The notes under the pieces are model-generated. The model searched no databases. It was not told the DNA's origin and worked only from the letters and a program-made list of their open reading frames with translations. From positions 2,790,001-2,854,000 of the forward strand of contig NZ_CP163302.1 of assembly GCF_041022165.1 (NCBI RefSeq): a DNA stretch of 64,000 nt, in the 5' to 3' direction. The position numbers and the translations under genes were made by a program. Below, piece after piece: positions 8,551 through 17,462 of the stretch; the stretch's first letter is position 1, and every line of letters starts with the position of its first letter. Origin of the DNA: Sinomonas sp. P10A9 (GTDB lineage: Bacteria; Actinomycetota; Actinomycetes; Actinomycetales; Micrococcaceae).

Positions 8551-9419
8551 GCTCCGTCCTCTACGACGCCCCGGGCCGCAAGGCCCGCTCCCGGCACCTC
8601 CTGCTGGGAATCGTCGGCAGCGTCGTGATCCTGGCCATCGTCGCGTTTGTGATCTGGCGATTCGCCGAGTCCGGCCAATTCAGCGCGGCGAAGTGGAAGA
8701 TCTTCACCTTCCCTTTGGTCCAGCAGACGATTCTCCAAGCGGTGGGCGCGACGCTCTCGGCGTTCGCGGTAGCCTCGGTCGGAAGCCTCGTTCTGGGCAT
8801 GGCCCTCGCGATCGGACGGCTCTCGGACCGCGCATGGGTGTCCCGGCCGTTCCACTGGTTCACCGAGCTCTTCCGCGCGATCCCGGTCCTCATCCTCATG
8901 ATGATGATCTACTACGGGCTTCCGCCGCTCTTCCACGTGAACTGGCCGCCATTCGTTGCCGTGGTCGTCGCCCTGATCCTCTACAACGGTTCGGTCCTCG
9001 CGGAAGTCTTCCGTGCCGGGATCGAGGCGCTCCCCAAGGGCCAGAGCGAGGCTGGTTATGCGATCGGCCTGCGCAAGTCCCAGGTCATGCAGAGCATCCT
9101 GCTGCCCCAGGCCGTGCGCTCGATGCTTCCCGTGATCATCTCGCAGCTCGTAGTGACCCTCAAGGACACGGCGCTCGGCTTCATCGTGACGTACAACGAG
9201 ATCCTGTTCCAGGCGAAGTACTTCGGCTCGCAGGCGCAGTACGGCTCCCCCATCGTGCCCGCCGCGCTCGTTGCCGGCGTGCTGTACGTGGGCATGTGCC
9301 TCATCCTCTCGGGCCTCGCGAAGTATGCAGAGAGCCGCCTACGGGCCAGCCAGCGGGTGGCCAAGCCCAAGAAGGGCACCCCCACTGCCGCCGCCGAGGC
9401 TGCGGCAACGGGCATCTGA
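8547..9419 (+). CDS. gluD: Amino acid ABC transporter permease, GluD-like
   Basis: 290-residue PAAT permease. The N-terminal extension is charged (GRKARSRH), the first membrane helix lies near residues 18-36, and the coupling loop is SEAGYAIGLRKSQVMQSILL. The start codon overlaps the gluC stop (ATGA at 8547-8550). The C-terminus is basic and Ala-rich. It pairs with GluC to form the channel of the importer. Confidence 0.9.
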   Translation: MSSVLYDAPGRKARSRHLLLGIVGSVVILAIVAFVIWRFAESGQFSAAKWKIFTFPLVQQTILQAVGATLSAFAVASVGSLVLGMALAIGRLSDRAWVSRPFHWFTELFRAIPVLILMMMIYYGLPPLFHVNWPPFVAVVVALILYNGSVLAEVFRAGIEALPKGQSEAGYAIGLRKSQVMQSILLPQAVRSMLPVIISQLVVTLKDTALGFIVTYNEILFQAKYFGSQAQYGSPIVPAALVAGVLYVGMCLILSGLAKYAESRLRASQRVAKPKKGTPTAAAEAAATGI

Positions 9420-9477
9420 CCCACTCCAAGAGTCACCTTTCTGGAGTCCAGCTTCTGGAGGTCAGCTCCTGAGAGTC

Positions 9478-9532
9478 ACGTTCTGGGGGTCGTCTCCCGC
9501 GGGTCATCCGCAGGAGACGACCCCCAGAACGT
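9478..9532. terminator. Large bidirectional terminator, gluD/dapE
   Basis: A perfect 20-bp stem (arms 9478-9497 and 9513-9532, 15-nt loop) lies between the convergent gluD and dapE. Immediately upstream (about 9430-9479) the words GAGTCAC and TTCTGG recur, e.g. GAGTCACCTTTCTGGAG and GAGTCACGTTCTGGGGG, so the hairpin may be part of a duplicated REP-like element. Confidence 0.75.
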
Positions 9533-9577
9533 TCTCCTGGCAGGGCGATGGGGCCGAACTCAACGGATACCGCGGGG

Positions 9578-10744
9578 CTAGGCGGTGAGCCAGACCTCGA
9601 GTGCGGACAGACAGGCGCGGACGTCCTCGGCGGCCACTCGCTCGTCATCCTTGTGCGCGAGGAGCGCGTCCCCCGGGCCGAAGTTCACCGCCGGGACCCC
9701 GAGCTCGGAGAAGCGGGCAACATCAGTCCAGCCATACTTGGGCAGAGGCTCCCGGCCCACGACGGCGACGAACGCGGCGGCCGCCGGGTGGGTGAGCCCC
9801 GGCCGGGCACCCGGTGCGCCGTCGGTGCGGACCACGTCGAAGCCGTCCAGGAGTGCGCCCACAAGAGCCTCGGCCTCCTCGAGGCTCTTGTCGGGCGCGA
9901 AGCGGTAGTTGATCGTCACGACGCAGCGGTCGGGGATGACATTGCCCGCAGTGCCGCCCGAGATCCCGACCGCGTTCAGGCTCTCGCGGTAGTCGAGGCC
10001 GTCGACGGTCACCGTGGCGGGCTCGTAGGCCGCGAGCCGGGCAAGGATCGGCGCCGCAGCGTGGATCGCATTCTTCCCCATCCACGCCCGTGCCGAATGC
10101 GCCGCCTCCCCGACCGTCGTGGCTTCGACCCGGAGCGTGCCGTTGCAGCCGCCCTCTACGGTGCCGTTGGTCGGCTCGAGAAGGATGGCAAAGTCGCCCG
10201 CGAGCAGGTCCGGACGGTTGAGCGCCAGCCTTCCAAGCCCGCTCTTGGCGGCCTCCACCTCTTCGTGGTCGTAGAAGACGAACGTGACATCGCGCCCAGC
10301 GGTCGCAGCAGCGGCAGGCGCGCCTGCGCCGTCGTGCCCGGTACCCGCGTTCGAAGGGAAGAGGCGGGCCGCGAGGGCGAGCTGCACGGCGACCCCGCCC
10401 TTCATGTCCGTCGTGCCGCGTCCCCACAGGACACCCTCCCCCGGAGTGCCGTCCCACGACGACGGGACCGTGCCGCGGGCACCCGCCGTCGCGGGCAGCG
10501 GCACCGTGTCGAGGTGTCCGGCGAGGATGACCCGATCGGAGTGCCCCAGACGCGACCGCGCGACGATCGCGTCGCCGTCGCGCGTCACCTCGAGCGAGGT
10601 CTGCGCGCGCAGCGCAGCCTCGACTGCGTCGGCGAGCGGCGTCTCCCCGCCGGAGACGCTTTCGACGTCGACGAGCGCTGCGGTGAGGAGCGAGACCTCC
10701 TGGCTGAGGTTGAGCGGAAGGGCGGGTGAGGGGGCGGAAGTCAC
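9578..10744 (-). CDS. dapE: Succinyl-diaminopimelate desuccinylase
   Basis: 388-residue M20 metallopeptidase-family enzyme. It hydrolyses N-succinyl-LL-diaminopimelate to LL-DAP and succinate in lysine and peptidoglycan synthesis. Metal-binding signatures visible are [20 protein letters not shown] and [12 protein letters not shown]. The GTG start at 10744 is supported by a TATGCT -10 box 6 nt upstream on the minus strand, i.e. a leaderless start. The frame stays open far upstream but that stretch overlaps divergent dapD. dapE and dapD share a 51-bp divergent promoter region, so two steps of one pathway are controlled together. Confidence 0.92.
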   Translation of the reverse strand: MTSAPSPALPLNLSQEVSLLTAALVDVESVSGGETPLADAVEAALRAQTSLEVTRDGDAIVARSRLGHSDRVILAGHLDTVPLPATAGARGTVPSSWDGTPGEGVLWGRGTTDMKGGVAVQLALAARLFPSNAGTGHDGAGAPAAAATAGRDVTFVFYDHEEVEAAKSGLGRLALNRPDLLAGDFAILLEPTNGTVEGGCNGTLRVEATTVGEAAHSARAWMGKNAIHAAAPILARLAAYEPATVTVDGLDYRESLNAVGISGGTAGNVIPDRCVVTINYRFAPDKSLEEAEALVGALLDGFDVVRTDGAPGARPGLTHPAAAAFVAVVGREPLPKYGWTDVARFSELGVPAVNFGPGDALLAHKDDERVAAEDVRACLSALEVWLTA

Positions 10745-10750
10745 CCGCCC

Positions 10751-10788
10751 AGCATAGTTCGAGGGCTCATCGCGCCCGCCGATAGACT
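10751..10788. promoter_or_regulatory. Divergent dapE/dapD promoters, both leaderless type
   Basis: On the minus strand TATGCT (10756-10751) is followed after 6 nt by the dapE GTG. On the plus strand TAGACT (10783-10788) is followed after 7 nt by the dapD ATG. Neither gene has a Shine-Dalgarno sequence, so both mRNAs are predicted to start at the initiation codon. Confidence 0.55.
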
Positions 10789-10795
10789 GGGGACC

Positions 10796-11815
10796 ATGAC
10801 TGAAAGCACTGCCGCATCCCGCGCTGCCCACGGCTTCGGGCTCGCCACGATCCACGTTGCTCCGTCCGCTGATGGGGAAGGCACGGCGACCGTGCTCGAC
10901 GTCTGGTTCCCGGCCCCGCAGCTCGGCGAGGCCGCAGCGCACCTCGCGGACGACGCCGTCGTGGACTCCGCCCCCGCCGACCTCGTCGCGGCCGCGGACA
11001 ACGGCGACGACGCCGATCGCAGCACCCAGACGAAGGTCGTCTTCGTCCAGATCGACCTCGACCAGGCCCCCGCCGACACGGCGGACGCCTACCTGCGCCT
11101 GCACCTCCTCTCCCACCGTCTCGTGCAGCCCAACACGATCAACCTCGACGGCGTGTTCGGCAAGCTCCCCAACGTGGTATGGACCAACTTCGGGCCGTGC
11201 CACACCTCCGAGTTCGAGACGACCCGAGCCAGGCTGCGCCGCCGCGGAGCCGTCACGGTGTTCGGCGTGGACAAGTTCCCCCGCATGGTCGACTACGTGC
11301 TCCCCTCCGGCGTGCGCATCGCCGACGCCGACCGCGTACGGCTCGGCGCGCACCTCGCCGAGGGCACCACGGTGATGCATGAGGGCTTCGTGAACTTCAA
11401 CGCCGGTACGCTCGGCAGCTCGATGGTCGAGGGCCGCATCTCAGCGGGCGTCGTGGTCGGCGACGGCACGGACGTCGGCGGCGGCGCATCGATCATGGGC
11501 ACGCTCTCGGGCGGCGGCAAGGAGCGGATCTCGCTCGGCGAACGCGTCCTCCTGGGCGCCAACTCGGGTGTGGGCATCTCGATCGGCGACGACTCGGTGG
11601 TCGAGGCGGGCCTGTACGTGACTGCGGGCACGCGCGTGCGCATCAGCGGTTTCAAGGACGCATTCGGCGAGAACGCCGAAAAGGTCGTCAAGGCCATCGA
11701 CCTCTCGGGCCAGCCGAATCTGCTCTTCCGCCGCAACTCGACGAACGGACAGGTCGAGGCGCTTCCCCGCGCGGGCCAGACGGTCGAGCTCAACGAGGCG
11801 CTGCACGCCAACTGA
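10796..11815 (+). CDS. dapD: 2,3,4,5-tetrahydropyridine-2,6-dicarboxylate N-succinyltransferase
   Basis: 339-residue acyltransferase. It succinylates tetrahydrodipicolinate with succinyl-CoA, two steps before DapE. The N-terminal half is the actinobacterial DapD domain. From about residue 190 onward, hexapeptide repeats of a left-handed beta-helix follow ([40 protein letters not shown]). The length and [11 protein letters not shown] match the actinobacterial DapD clade. It is divergent from dapE and has a leaderless-type promoter. Confidence 0.93.
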   Translation: MTESTAASRAAHGFGLATIHVAPSADGEGTATVLDVWFPAPQLGEAAAHLADDAVVDSAPADLVAAADNGDDADRSTQTKVVFVQIDLDQAPADTADAYLRLHLLSHRLVQPNTINLDGVFGKLPNVVWTNFGPCHTSEFETTRARLRRRGAVTVFGVDKFPRMVDYVLPSGVRIADADRVRLGAHLAEGTTVMHEGFVNFNAGTLGSSMVEGRISAGVVVGDGTDVGGGASIMGTLSGGGKERISLGERVLLGANSGVGISIGDDSVVEAGLYVTAGTRVRISGFKDAFGENAEKVVKAIDLSGQPNLLFRRNSTNGQVEALPRAGQTVELNEALHAN

Positions 11816-11821
11816 CACCGC

Positions 11822-11864
11822 GCACGACGGCTGCCGCGCGCCCAGGCGCGCACCGCCGTCGTGC
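11822..11864 (+). terminator. Terminator after dapD
   Basis: Nested hairpin: outer arms GCACGACGGC (11822-11831) and its complement (11855-11864), inner 7-bp arms 11836-11842 and 11845-11851. It separates dapD from the next plus-strand gene. Confidence 0.65.
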
Positions 11865-11915
11865 ATGTGGTCCCCTCACCACCAAACCCCCAGCCTGAGT
11901 TCAAGGAGCACCCGG

Positions 11916-12764
11916 ATGGCCCTCGCCCGCAGAGTGCGGCGCGCCCTCACCGTCCTCGTGGCGCTGGCCCTCGTCGCGGTGGGCCTCTACATCACCTCGC
12001 TCGTGCTCAACCGCAGCCCCGCCCCCGTCGTCGAAGGCTGCACGGCGCCGCTCGGCAACGCGACCCAGTCCCTCGCCACGGACCAGACGGCGAACGCCGC
12101 GCTCATCACGGCGATCTCGGTGCACCGCGGCCTGCCACCCCGAGCCGCGACGATCGCGCTCGCGACCGCGATGCAGGAGTCGAAGCTGCGCAACATCGGC
12201 TACGGCGACACGGCTGGTCCCGACTCGCGCGGGCTGTTCCAGCAGCGCCCGTCACAGGGGTGGGGCACAGAGGCGCAGATCATGGACCCCGTCTATGCGA
12301 CGAACGCGTTCTATGACGTGCTCATCAAGATCGAGGGCTACGAGAGCTTGCCGATCACCGACGCCGCGCAGAAGGTCCAGAAGTCGGGGTACCCCCAAGG
12401 GTATGCCCAGCACGAGGACATGGGGCGCGCGTTCGCCTCGGCCCTGACGGGCCAGTCGCAGGCCGCGCTCACCTGCACGCTGCGCGCACCGGACGCTGCC
12501 GGGGATCCTGTGACGGTCAAGAGCCAGCTGATCCTCGCGTACGGCGCGATGCAGGCTACCGCCGCCGGCAAGACCCTCACGCTCCCCGCGAGCGACGCCC
12601 AGGGCTGGTCCATCGCCCAGTGGGCCGTGGCGAACGCCAAGCAGCTGGCGATCACCAAGATCGACTATGCGGGCCACACGTGGCTGCGCGACGGCAACAA
12701 GGGCTGGACCGCCTCCGCGGCGCCCACGGACATCGTGACGATCACCGTCGCCGAGGCGCCGTAG
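11916..12764 (+). CDS. Membrane-anchored lytic-transglycosylase-like protein
   Basis: 282-residue protein with a single N-terminal membrane helix (about residues 10-32, VLVALALVAVGLYITSLVL) and an extracytoplasmic domain. The segments ATAMQESKLRNI and SRGLFQQRPSQGWG look like the catalytic Glu and substrate loop of lysozyme/SLT-fold proteins. Such proteins are often mislabelled heavy metal transporters in actinobacterial genomes. The ATG at 11916 has AAGGAG 8 nt upstream; the frame is open 17 codons further up without support. A peptidoglycan-processing role is inferred. Confidence 0.6.
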   Translation: MALARRVRRALTVLVALALVAVGLYITSLVLNRSPAPVVEGCTAPLGNATQSLATDQTANAALITAISVHRGLPPRAATIALATAMQESKLRNIGYGDTAGPDSRGLFQQRPSQGWGTEAQIMDPVYATNAFYDVLIKIEGYESLPITDAAQKVQKSGYPQGYAQHEDMGRAFASALTGQSQAALTCTLRAPDAAGDPVTVKSQLILAYGAMQATAAGKTLTLPASDAQGWSIAQWAVANAKQLAITKIDYAGHTWLRDGNKGWTASAAPTDIVTITVAEAP

Positions 12765-12804
12765 CCCAACGCGGAGTCACCTCCCAGCAACCCGGATCCA
12801 CCTC

Positions 12805-14082
12805 TCAACGCAAGAGGCGCTCCTCGACGAGGTTGGCAGCGCGGGCGCTGCCGCCGGCCGCCGCAATCGCTTCTCCGAGCTCCCGCGCACGACGCCGGTA
12901 GGCGGGCTCCCCGAGGACCCTCGCCACGGCGTCCTGCACCTGCGCGGGCGTAGGCCGTCCCGTCTTGAGATCCATGCCGGCCCCAGACCAGGCCACGCGG
13001 CGCGCGATCTCCGGCTTGTCGATCGCGCCGCCGGCAATGACGAGCGGGACGCCCGCGGCGAGGGACGCGAGCACGGTACCGTACCCGCCATTGCTCACCA
13101 CCGCGCTGACCTCCCCGAGGATGCGCCCGTACGGCAGGAAGTCGGCTGCGAAGACGCCCTCCGGCAGCGCACTGACGCCCGGTCCGCCGCCTGTGGAGAG
13201 CACGACGACGGGCCGCATCGCCGTCGCCGCGGCACCGCCCGCGAGGCCCAGGACGGCTGGCCGCAGGAGCTCGTCGGGATCGACGTCGAGAGTCCCTTGG
13301 GTGACGTGCACAACGTGGCTTCCCGCCGGCCAGCTGCCCCACCAGTCGGGGAGGGCGCCCTCGGATGACGGCGCCAGCTCTCCGATGAACTCGACACCAG
13401 GCACCGGCGAAGGCCGTGGGTATTCAAGCTCGGCAATCCCCTGGGCGAGCGTGAGCCGCGCGGAGTAGAGCGAGTCGAGGCCCGGGCGCCGCGTTGGTCC
13501 GAGCCCGGCGGCCGCGCGGGCGCGATTCACGAAGGCCCTCAGCACGCTTCCGGGCCCGGCCGTGAGCACCGATGCGAGGACCCGGTTTCGAAGGGCTGCC
13601 GGCCCTCCGTCCGCGGGAAGGAACGGCAGGCCAGTGGGAGGACCCCAGGGGTTGTGCAGGCTCAGCGGCACGAGTGAGACCGAGGCCCACGGGATGCCTT
13701 CGCGCTGCGCCCACATCCCGGGACCGAGGCACAGGGCATCGGCCACGACGGCATCCGGGCGGACGGCGGCGGCCAGCCGCGCGACGTCATGCGTCTGAGC
13801 CGGCGCGGTGCCGATGAAGACGTGTCTGAGATTCGCGAGGGTGGCCCGGAATCCGTGTCCGTCCCCGATGACGGGGAAGGTCTCCGCCAGACGTGCGTCG
13901 TCGAAGTCGGGGGCCGAACGCCACAGTGAGGGCCGCGCCCCTACATGCTCGAAGCGCTCGGCGTACTTCGCGCCTGTGTACGCATGGACCTCGTGGCCCC
14001 TCCGCACGAGCTCCCCCGCAAGGGATGCCACGGGATTGACGTGGCCCGCGAAAGGCATCGCGGCCACAAGGATCGTCCCCAT
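12805..14082 (-). CDS. GT1-family glycosyltransferase, MGT/UGT-like
   Basis: 425-residue GT-B glycosyltransferase. The N-terminal acceptor domain begins ILVAAMPFAGHVNPVASLA, the hallmark of the macrolide/UDP-glucuronosyl transferase family. The C-terminal domain has HVTQGTLDVD and VVSNGGYGTVLASLAAGVPLV, the nucleotide-sugar-binding segment, where SNGGYGT corresponds to the usual SHGGxGT-like motif with Asn in place of His. The protein is cytosolic. Its start is 3 bp from the stop of the upstream unknown gene, so they are probably cotranscribed. Acceptor and sugar are unknown. Confidence 0.8.
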   Translation of the reverse strand: MGTILVAAMPFAGHVNPVASLAGELVRRGHEVHAYTGAKYAERFEHVGARPSLWRSAPDFDDARLAETFPVIGDGHGFRATLANLRHVFIGTAPAQTHDVARLAAAVRPDAVVADALCLGPGMWAQREGIPWASVSLVPLSLHNPWGPPTGLPFLPADGGPAALRNRVLASVLTAGPGSVLRAFVNRARAAAGLGPTRRPGLDSLYSARLTLAQGIAELEYPRPSPVPGVEFIGELAPSSEGALPDWWGSWPAGSHVVHVTQGTLDVDPDELLRPAVLGLAGGAAATAMRPVVVLSTGGGPGVSALPEGVFAADFLPYGRILGEVSAVVSNGGYGTVLASLAAGVPLVIAGGAIDKPEIARRVAWSGAGMDLKTGRPTPAQVQDAVARVLGEPAYRRRARELGEAIAAAGGSARAANLVEERLLR

Positions 14083-14085
14083 GAC

Positions 14086-14697
14086 TCACATTAAAAGTTC
14101 AACCACCGGCTTGAGGTAGCTCCTGAACGCCTCTCTGTCCTCGAGCAGGCTCTGGCTCATGATGACTTTGTCCGCGTTGACGAGCCACGCTCGGTCCTCG
14201 CTGAGGGGAAGCTCGATGATCGTGAGGTTGAAGTCCCGCGCTGCGGTGCCGACCTCGAGCTGGCGCTCCTCGACGATCTCACGCAGCACATTGGTGGCTC
14301 CGACGGCCTCGCGCTTCCTCTCGAGACGCTCGTACTCGGCGCGACGCTCCCGTGCCCATGTCAGCGCTGCGCCGAAGTGCGCTTGAAGCGATCGCTGCAG
14401 CGCCGGCGCCTCCCCGAAGGCACCGAAGGCAGGCGGCTCGACGGCGGGGCTCATCTCGGGATGGCTCTCGATCAGGTGCTGCCACCAGGCCTCCCACTCG
14501 CGGCGGAGCGCGGGGAGGCCGCCCACATGCTGCGTGAGCTGATGGTGGTCAGCTTCGCGGACCCGCGGCTGTGCTGGAGCGACCGGCGGCATGCCAGCAC
14601 CGTCGAGCCCTGCATGGTCCTTGAGGTAGAGCGCGAGCAGCATAGGGCCGGACGTGTCCATCGTGATCCGCCAGCCGGGTCCGCCAGTGTGGTGCAT
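14086..14697 (-). CDS. Hypothetical protein, 203 aa
   Basis: No family recognised. The protein is soluble, with a Pro-rich first third and a charged alpha-helical middle (ARERRAEYERLERKREAVG). The C-terminal section is more hydrophobic (FNLTIIELPLSEDRAWLVNA, then LEDREAFRSYLKPVVELLM). AAGGAAG precedes the ATG at 14697 by about 10 nt. It lies 3 bp upstream of the GT1 glycosyltransferase on the same strand, so a two-gene operon is likely. Confidence 0.7.
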   Translation of the reverse strand: MHHTGGPGWRITMDTSGPMLLALYLKDHAGLDGAGMPPVAPAQPRVREADHHQLTQHVGGLPALRREWEAWWQHLIESHPEMSPAVEPPAFGAFGEAPALQRSLQAHFGAALTWARERRAEYERLERKREAVGATNVLREIVEERQLEVGTAARDFNLTIIELPLSEDRAWLVNADKVIMSQSLLEDREAFRSYLKPVVELLM

Positions 14698-14787
14698 AGT
14701 CGCATCGCTTCCTTGCCGGTCTTCTCCCAGTGTATTCCTGTGGAGGCATTCCAGTGGAGGACGGTGGGCGGTGGCCTCCTCGCCCGT

Positions 14788-14943
14788 TCAGCGGCTGCCC
14801 GCCCCGATGCTCGAGACCTGCGCCCGGACCACGTCGACGCACAGCTGGGCGTCGAGCCAGCGGCTCTGGAGCATGGCGTGGAGCCCGAGGCCCTCGACGG
14901 CGGCCAGGAGCCGCTCGGCCCTCACGCACGAGGTCGTCTTCAT
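14788..14943 (-). CDS. Possible 51-aa small protein
   Basis: Short open frame in the gap between the 203-aa gene and galE. The product starts MKTTSCVRAERLLAAVEGLG and continues with an amphipathic stretch (ALAMLQ/RWLDAQLCVDVV-like). Residue composition is protein-like with few Arg/Pro runs, but there is no SD and no recognised family. If it is not translated, the 14698-14982 gap holds only the galE and 203-aa gene promoters. Confidence 0.3.
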   Translation of the reverse strand: MKTTSCVRAERLLAAVEGLGLHAMLQSRWLDAQLCVDVVRAQVSSIGAGSR

Positions 14944-14969
14944 GTAGGTAGCACACTTGTGCCCATCGA

Positions 14970-14975
14970 TAGGAT
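14970..14975 (+). promoter_or_regulatory. -10 box for leaderless galE transcript
   Basis: TAGGAT, then 7 nt, then the galE ATG at 14983. The spacing equals that at dapD (7 nt) and no ribosome binding site is present. Confidence 0.5.
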
Positions 14976-14982
14976 CTAGACC

Positions 14983-15999
14983 ATGCGCATTCTCGTCACC
15001 GGAGGCACCGGCTACATCGGCTCCCACACGGTCCTGACCCTGCTCGAAGGGGGCCACGACGTGGTCGCCGTCGACAATCTGTCCAACTCGAGCCCGGAGT
15101 CCCTCCGCCGCGTGGGCGAGCTCGCGGGCCGCGATGCCACCTTCGTCGAAGCAGACATCACCGATGAGGCGGCGCTCGACGCCGTCTTCGCCGAGCATCC
15201 CCCCGAGGCCGTGATCCACTTCGCCGGGCTCAAGGCCGTCGGGGAGTCATCGGCCATCCCACTCGACTACTACTTCAACAACGTCTCGGGGACGATCTCC
15301 CTCCTGCGCGTCATGGAGCGGCACGGCGTCCGCAAGATCGTGTTCTCCTCCTCGGCCACGGTCTACGGAGACCGCAATCCTGCGCCGTACGTCGAGAAGA
15401 TGGAGATCGGGGCGATGAACCCCTATGGGCGCACCAAGGAGCAGATCGAAGACATCCTCTCCGACCTCGGCGCATCCAGCCCCGAATGGCATATAGCACT
15501 GCTGCGCTACTTCAACCCGGTCGGCGCCCATCCCTCGGGTCGGATCGGCGAGGACCCGCAGGGGATCCCGAACAACCTCGTCCCCTTCATCGCCCAGGTC
15601 GCCGTGGGCCGCCGCGAGAAGCTCATGGTCTTCGGCGGGGACTACGAGACGCCGGACGGCACATGCCAGCGCGACTTCATCCACGTCGTCGACCTCGCCC
15701 AAGGCCACGCGGCCGCGCTCACGTACCTCGAGGACCATGCCGGCGTGTTCCGCTGGAACCTCGGGTCGGGCCGCGGCACGAGCGTGCTCGAGATGCTCCA
15801 TGCGTTCGAGAAGGCCGTGGGCGCCCCGATCCCGTACGAGATCGCGCCGCGCCGCGCCGGCGACCTCCCCGCGTTCTGGGCCGACCCGTCGGCCGCCCTG
15901 GCCGATCTGGGCTGGTCCACGACAAGGACCGTCGAGGCGATGTGCGAGGACCACTGGCGCTGGCAGAAGAGCAACCCGATGGGCTACCAGCCCGTCTGA
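14983..15999 (+). CDS. galE: UDP-glucose 4-epimerase
   Basis: 338-residue short-chain dehydrogenase/epimerase. It interconverts UDP-glucose and UDP-galactose for cell-wall and polysaccharide precursors. The NAD-binding GGTGYIGSHT is at residue 7. The SSSATVYGD segment supplies the catalytic Ser and the Y-x3-K catalytic pair is in NPYGRTKEQ. RYFNPVGAHPSG follows. Length is normal and it carries its own leaderless-type promoter. Confidence 0.93.
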   Translation: MRILVTGGTGYIGSHTVLTLLEGGHDVVAVDNLSNSSPESLRRVGELAGRDATFVEADITDEAALDAVFAEHPPEAVIHFAGLKAVGESSAIPLDYYFNNVSGTISLLRVMERHGVRKIVFSSSATVYGDRNPAPYVEKMEIGAMNPYGRTKEQIEDILSDLGASSPEWHIALLRYFNPVGAHPSGRIGEDPQGIPNNLVPFIAQVAVGRREKLMVFGGDYETPDGTCQRDFIHVVDLAQGHAAALTYLEDHAGVFRWNLGSGRGTSVLEMLHAFEKAVGAPIPYEIAPRRAGDLPAFWADPSAALADLGWSTTRTVEAMCEDHWRWQKSNPMGYQPV

Positions 16000-16010
16000 G
16001 TCTCCCATGG

Positions 16011-16052
16011 CAACGGCCGGCGCCTCCCCCCAAGGGAAGGCACCGGCCGTTG
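16011..16052. terminator. Bidirectional terminator galE/gltA, repeat family member
   Basis: 16-bp arms at 16011-16026 and 16037-16052 with two mismatches, between convergent genes. The right arm and its flank (AAGGCACCGGCCGT then GTACCCG) recur at the typA terminator near 24960, suggesting a dispersed repeat used as terminator. Confidence 0.65.
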
Positions 16053-16073
16053 TCGTACCCGGGGCGGGTGGGA

Positions 16074-17357
16074 TCAGCGCGCGGGGTAGTTGCGCGCTTC
16101 CTCACCCACGTAGAGCTGGCGGGGGCGCCCGATCTTGGTCTGCGGGTCGTTGATCATCTCGCGCCACTGGGCGATCCAGCCCGGCAGTCGGCCGATCGCG
16201 AAGAGCACCGTGAACATCTTCTCCGGGAAGCCCATCGCCTTGTAGATGAGGCCCGTGTAGAAGTCGACGTTCGGGTAGAGCTTGCGCTGAATGAAGTAGT
16301 CGTCCGCGAGGGCCTTCTCCTCGAGCCGCATCGCGATGTCCAGGAGCTCGTCGTTGCCGCCCAGCTTGCCGAGGATCTCGTGGGCCGTGGCCTTGATGAT
16401 CTTGGCGCGGGGGTCGTAGTTCTTGTAGACGCGGTGTCCGAAGCCCATCAGCCGGACCCCGTCTTCCTTGTTCTTGACCTTCTCCATGAAGTCCTCAGGC
16501 CTGACGCCGTCGGCCTGGATGCGGCGGAGCATGTTGAGCACGGCCTCGTTGGCACCACCGTGGAGCGGGCCGAAGAGTGCGTTGATGCCCGCGGAAACGG
16601 AAGCGAACATGTTCGCGTTCGCAGACCCGACGAGGCGTACGGTCGACGTCGAGCAGTTCTGCTCGTGGTCCGCGTGCAGGATCAGGAGCGTGTCGAGCGC
16701 CTTCACGACAAGCGGGTCGAGCTCGTACGGCTCCGCGGCCAGTCCGAAGGAGAGGCGCAGGAAGTTCTCCACGAGGTTCATGGAGTTGTCCGGGTAGAGC
16801 AGGGCCTGGCCGACCGACTTCTTGTGCGCGTACGCGGCGATCACGGGGAGCTTGGCCATGAGCCGGATGGTGGAGAGCTCCACCTGCTCCTCGTTGAACG
16901 GGTCAAGCGAGTCCTGGTAGAACGTCGACAGCGCCGAGACGGCCGAGGACAGCACCGGCATCGGGTGCGCATCGCGGGGGAAGCCCGCGAAGAAGCTCTT
17001 GAGCTCCTCGTGCAGGAGGGTGTGGCGACGGATCTTCTGGTCGAACTCATCGAGCTCGGACCCCGTCGGCAGGTTCCCGTAGATGAGGAGGTAGGAGACC
17101 TCGAGGAAGCTCGAGTGCTGGGCCAGCTGCTCGATCGGGTAGCCGCGGTACCGCAGGATCCCCTCATCGCCGTCGATGAAGGTGATAGCCGAGGTGGTGG
17201 CAGCGGTGTTCATGAAGCCCGGGTCGAAGGTGACGGCGCCGGTCTCCTTCAGCAGCTTCGAGACGTCATAGCCGTCGTTTCCTTCAACAGCGGCAATGCG
17301 GGGAAGCTGGAGCTCTCCCCCTTCGTGACGCAGGACAGCGCCGTTCATCTCAGTCAT
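16074..17357 (-). CDS. gltA: Citrate synthase, type II
   Basis: 427-residue citrate synthase, condensing acetyl-CoA and oxaloacetate at entry to the TCA cycle. Visible motifs are LRYRGYPIEQLA, LHADHEQNCSTSTVRL (catalytic His), FGPLHGGANEAVL (second His) and MGFGHRVYKNYDPRA (CoA and catalytic region). Length matches the hexameric Gram-negative/actinobacterial type. Convergent with galE. Confidence 0.95.
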   Translation of the reverse strand: MTEMNGAVLRHEGGELQLPRIAAVEGNDGYDVSKLLKETGAVTFDPGFMNTAATTSAITFIDGDEGILRYRGYPIEQLAQHSSFLEVSYLLIYGNLPTGSELDEFDQKIRRHTLLHEELKSFFAGFPRDAHPMPVLSSAVSALSTFYQDSLDPFNEEQVELSTIRLMAKLPVIAAYAHKKSVGQALLYPDNSMNLVENFLRLSFGLAAEPYELDPLVVKALDTLLILHADHEQNCSTSTVRLVGSANANMFASVSAGINALFGPLHGGANEAVLNMLRRIQADGVRPEDFMEKVKNKEDGVRLMGFGHRVYKNYDPRAKIIKATAHEILGKLGGNDELLDIAMRLEEKALADDYFIQRKLYPNVDFYTGLIYKAMGFPEKMFTVLFAIGRLPGWIAQWREMINDPQTKIGRPRQLYVGEEARNYPAR

Positions 17358-17462
17358 GGTTCCCCTTCAATGGGCAGCTCGCAACGTTCTTAAGCTACTC
17401 CGAGTTCCCGCACGGCACTAATCGATACCGCCGGTCCCGTGAGTCCTGTCACGTTCGCTGGA

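Noticed and set aside
9578..11380. Long dapE frame extended to 600 codons
   Set aside because: The extra 212 codons overlap divergent dapD and lie upstream of a clear leaderless-type promoter at 10751-10756.
14654..14947. Plus-strand frame upstream of galE
   Set aside because: No start signal and a Ser/Arg-rich composition; a 51-aa minus-strand frame is the better, though weak, candidate there.
15486..17393. 635-codon plus-strand open frame antisense to gltA
   Set aside because: Fully explained by citrate synthase on the minus strand; the product is a Glu/Val/Arg-rich antisense translation.
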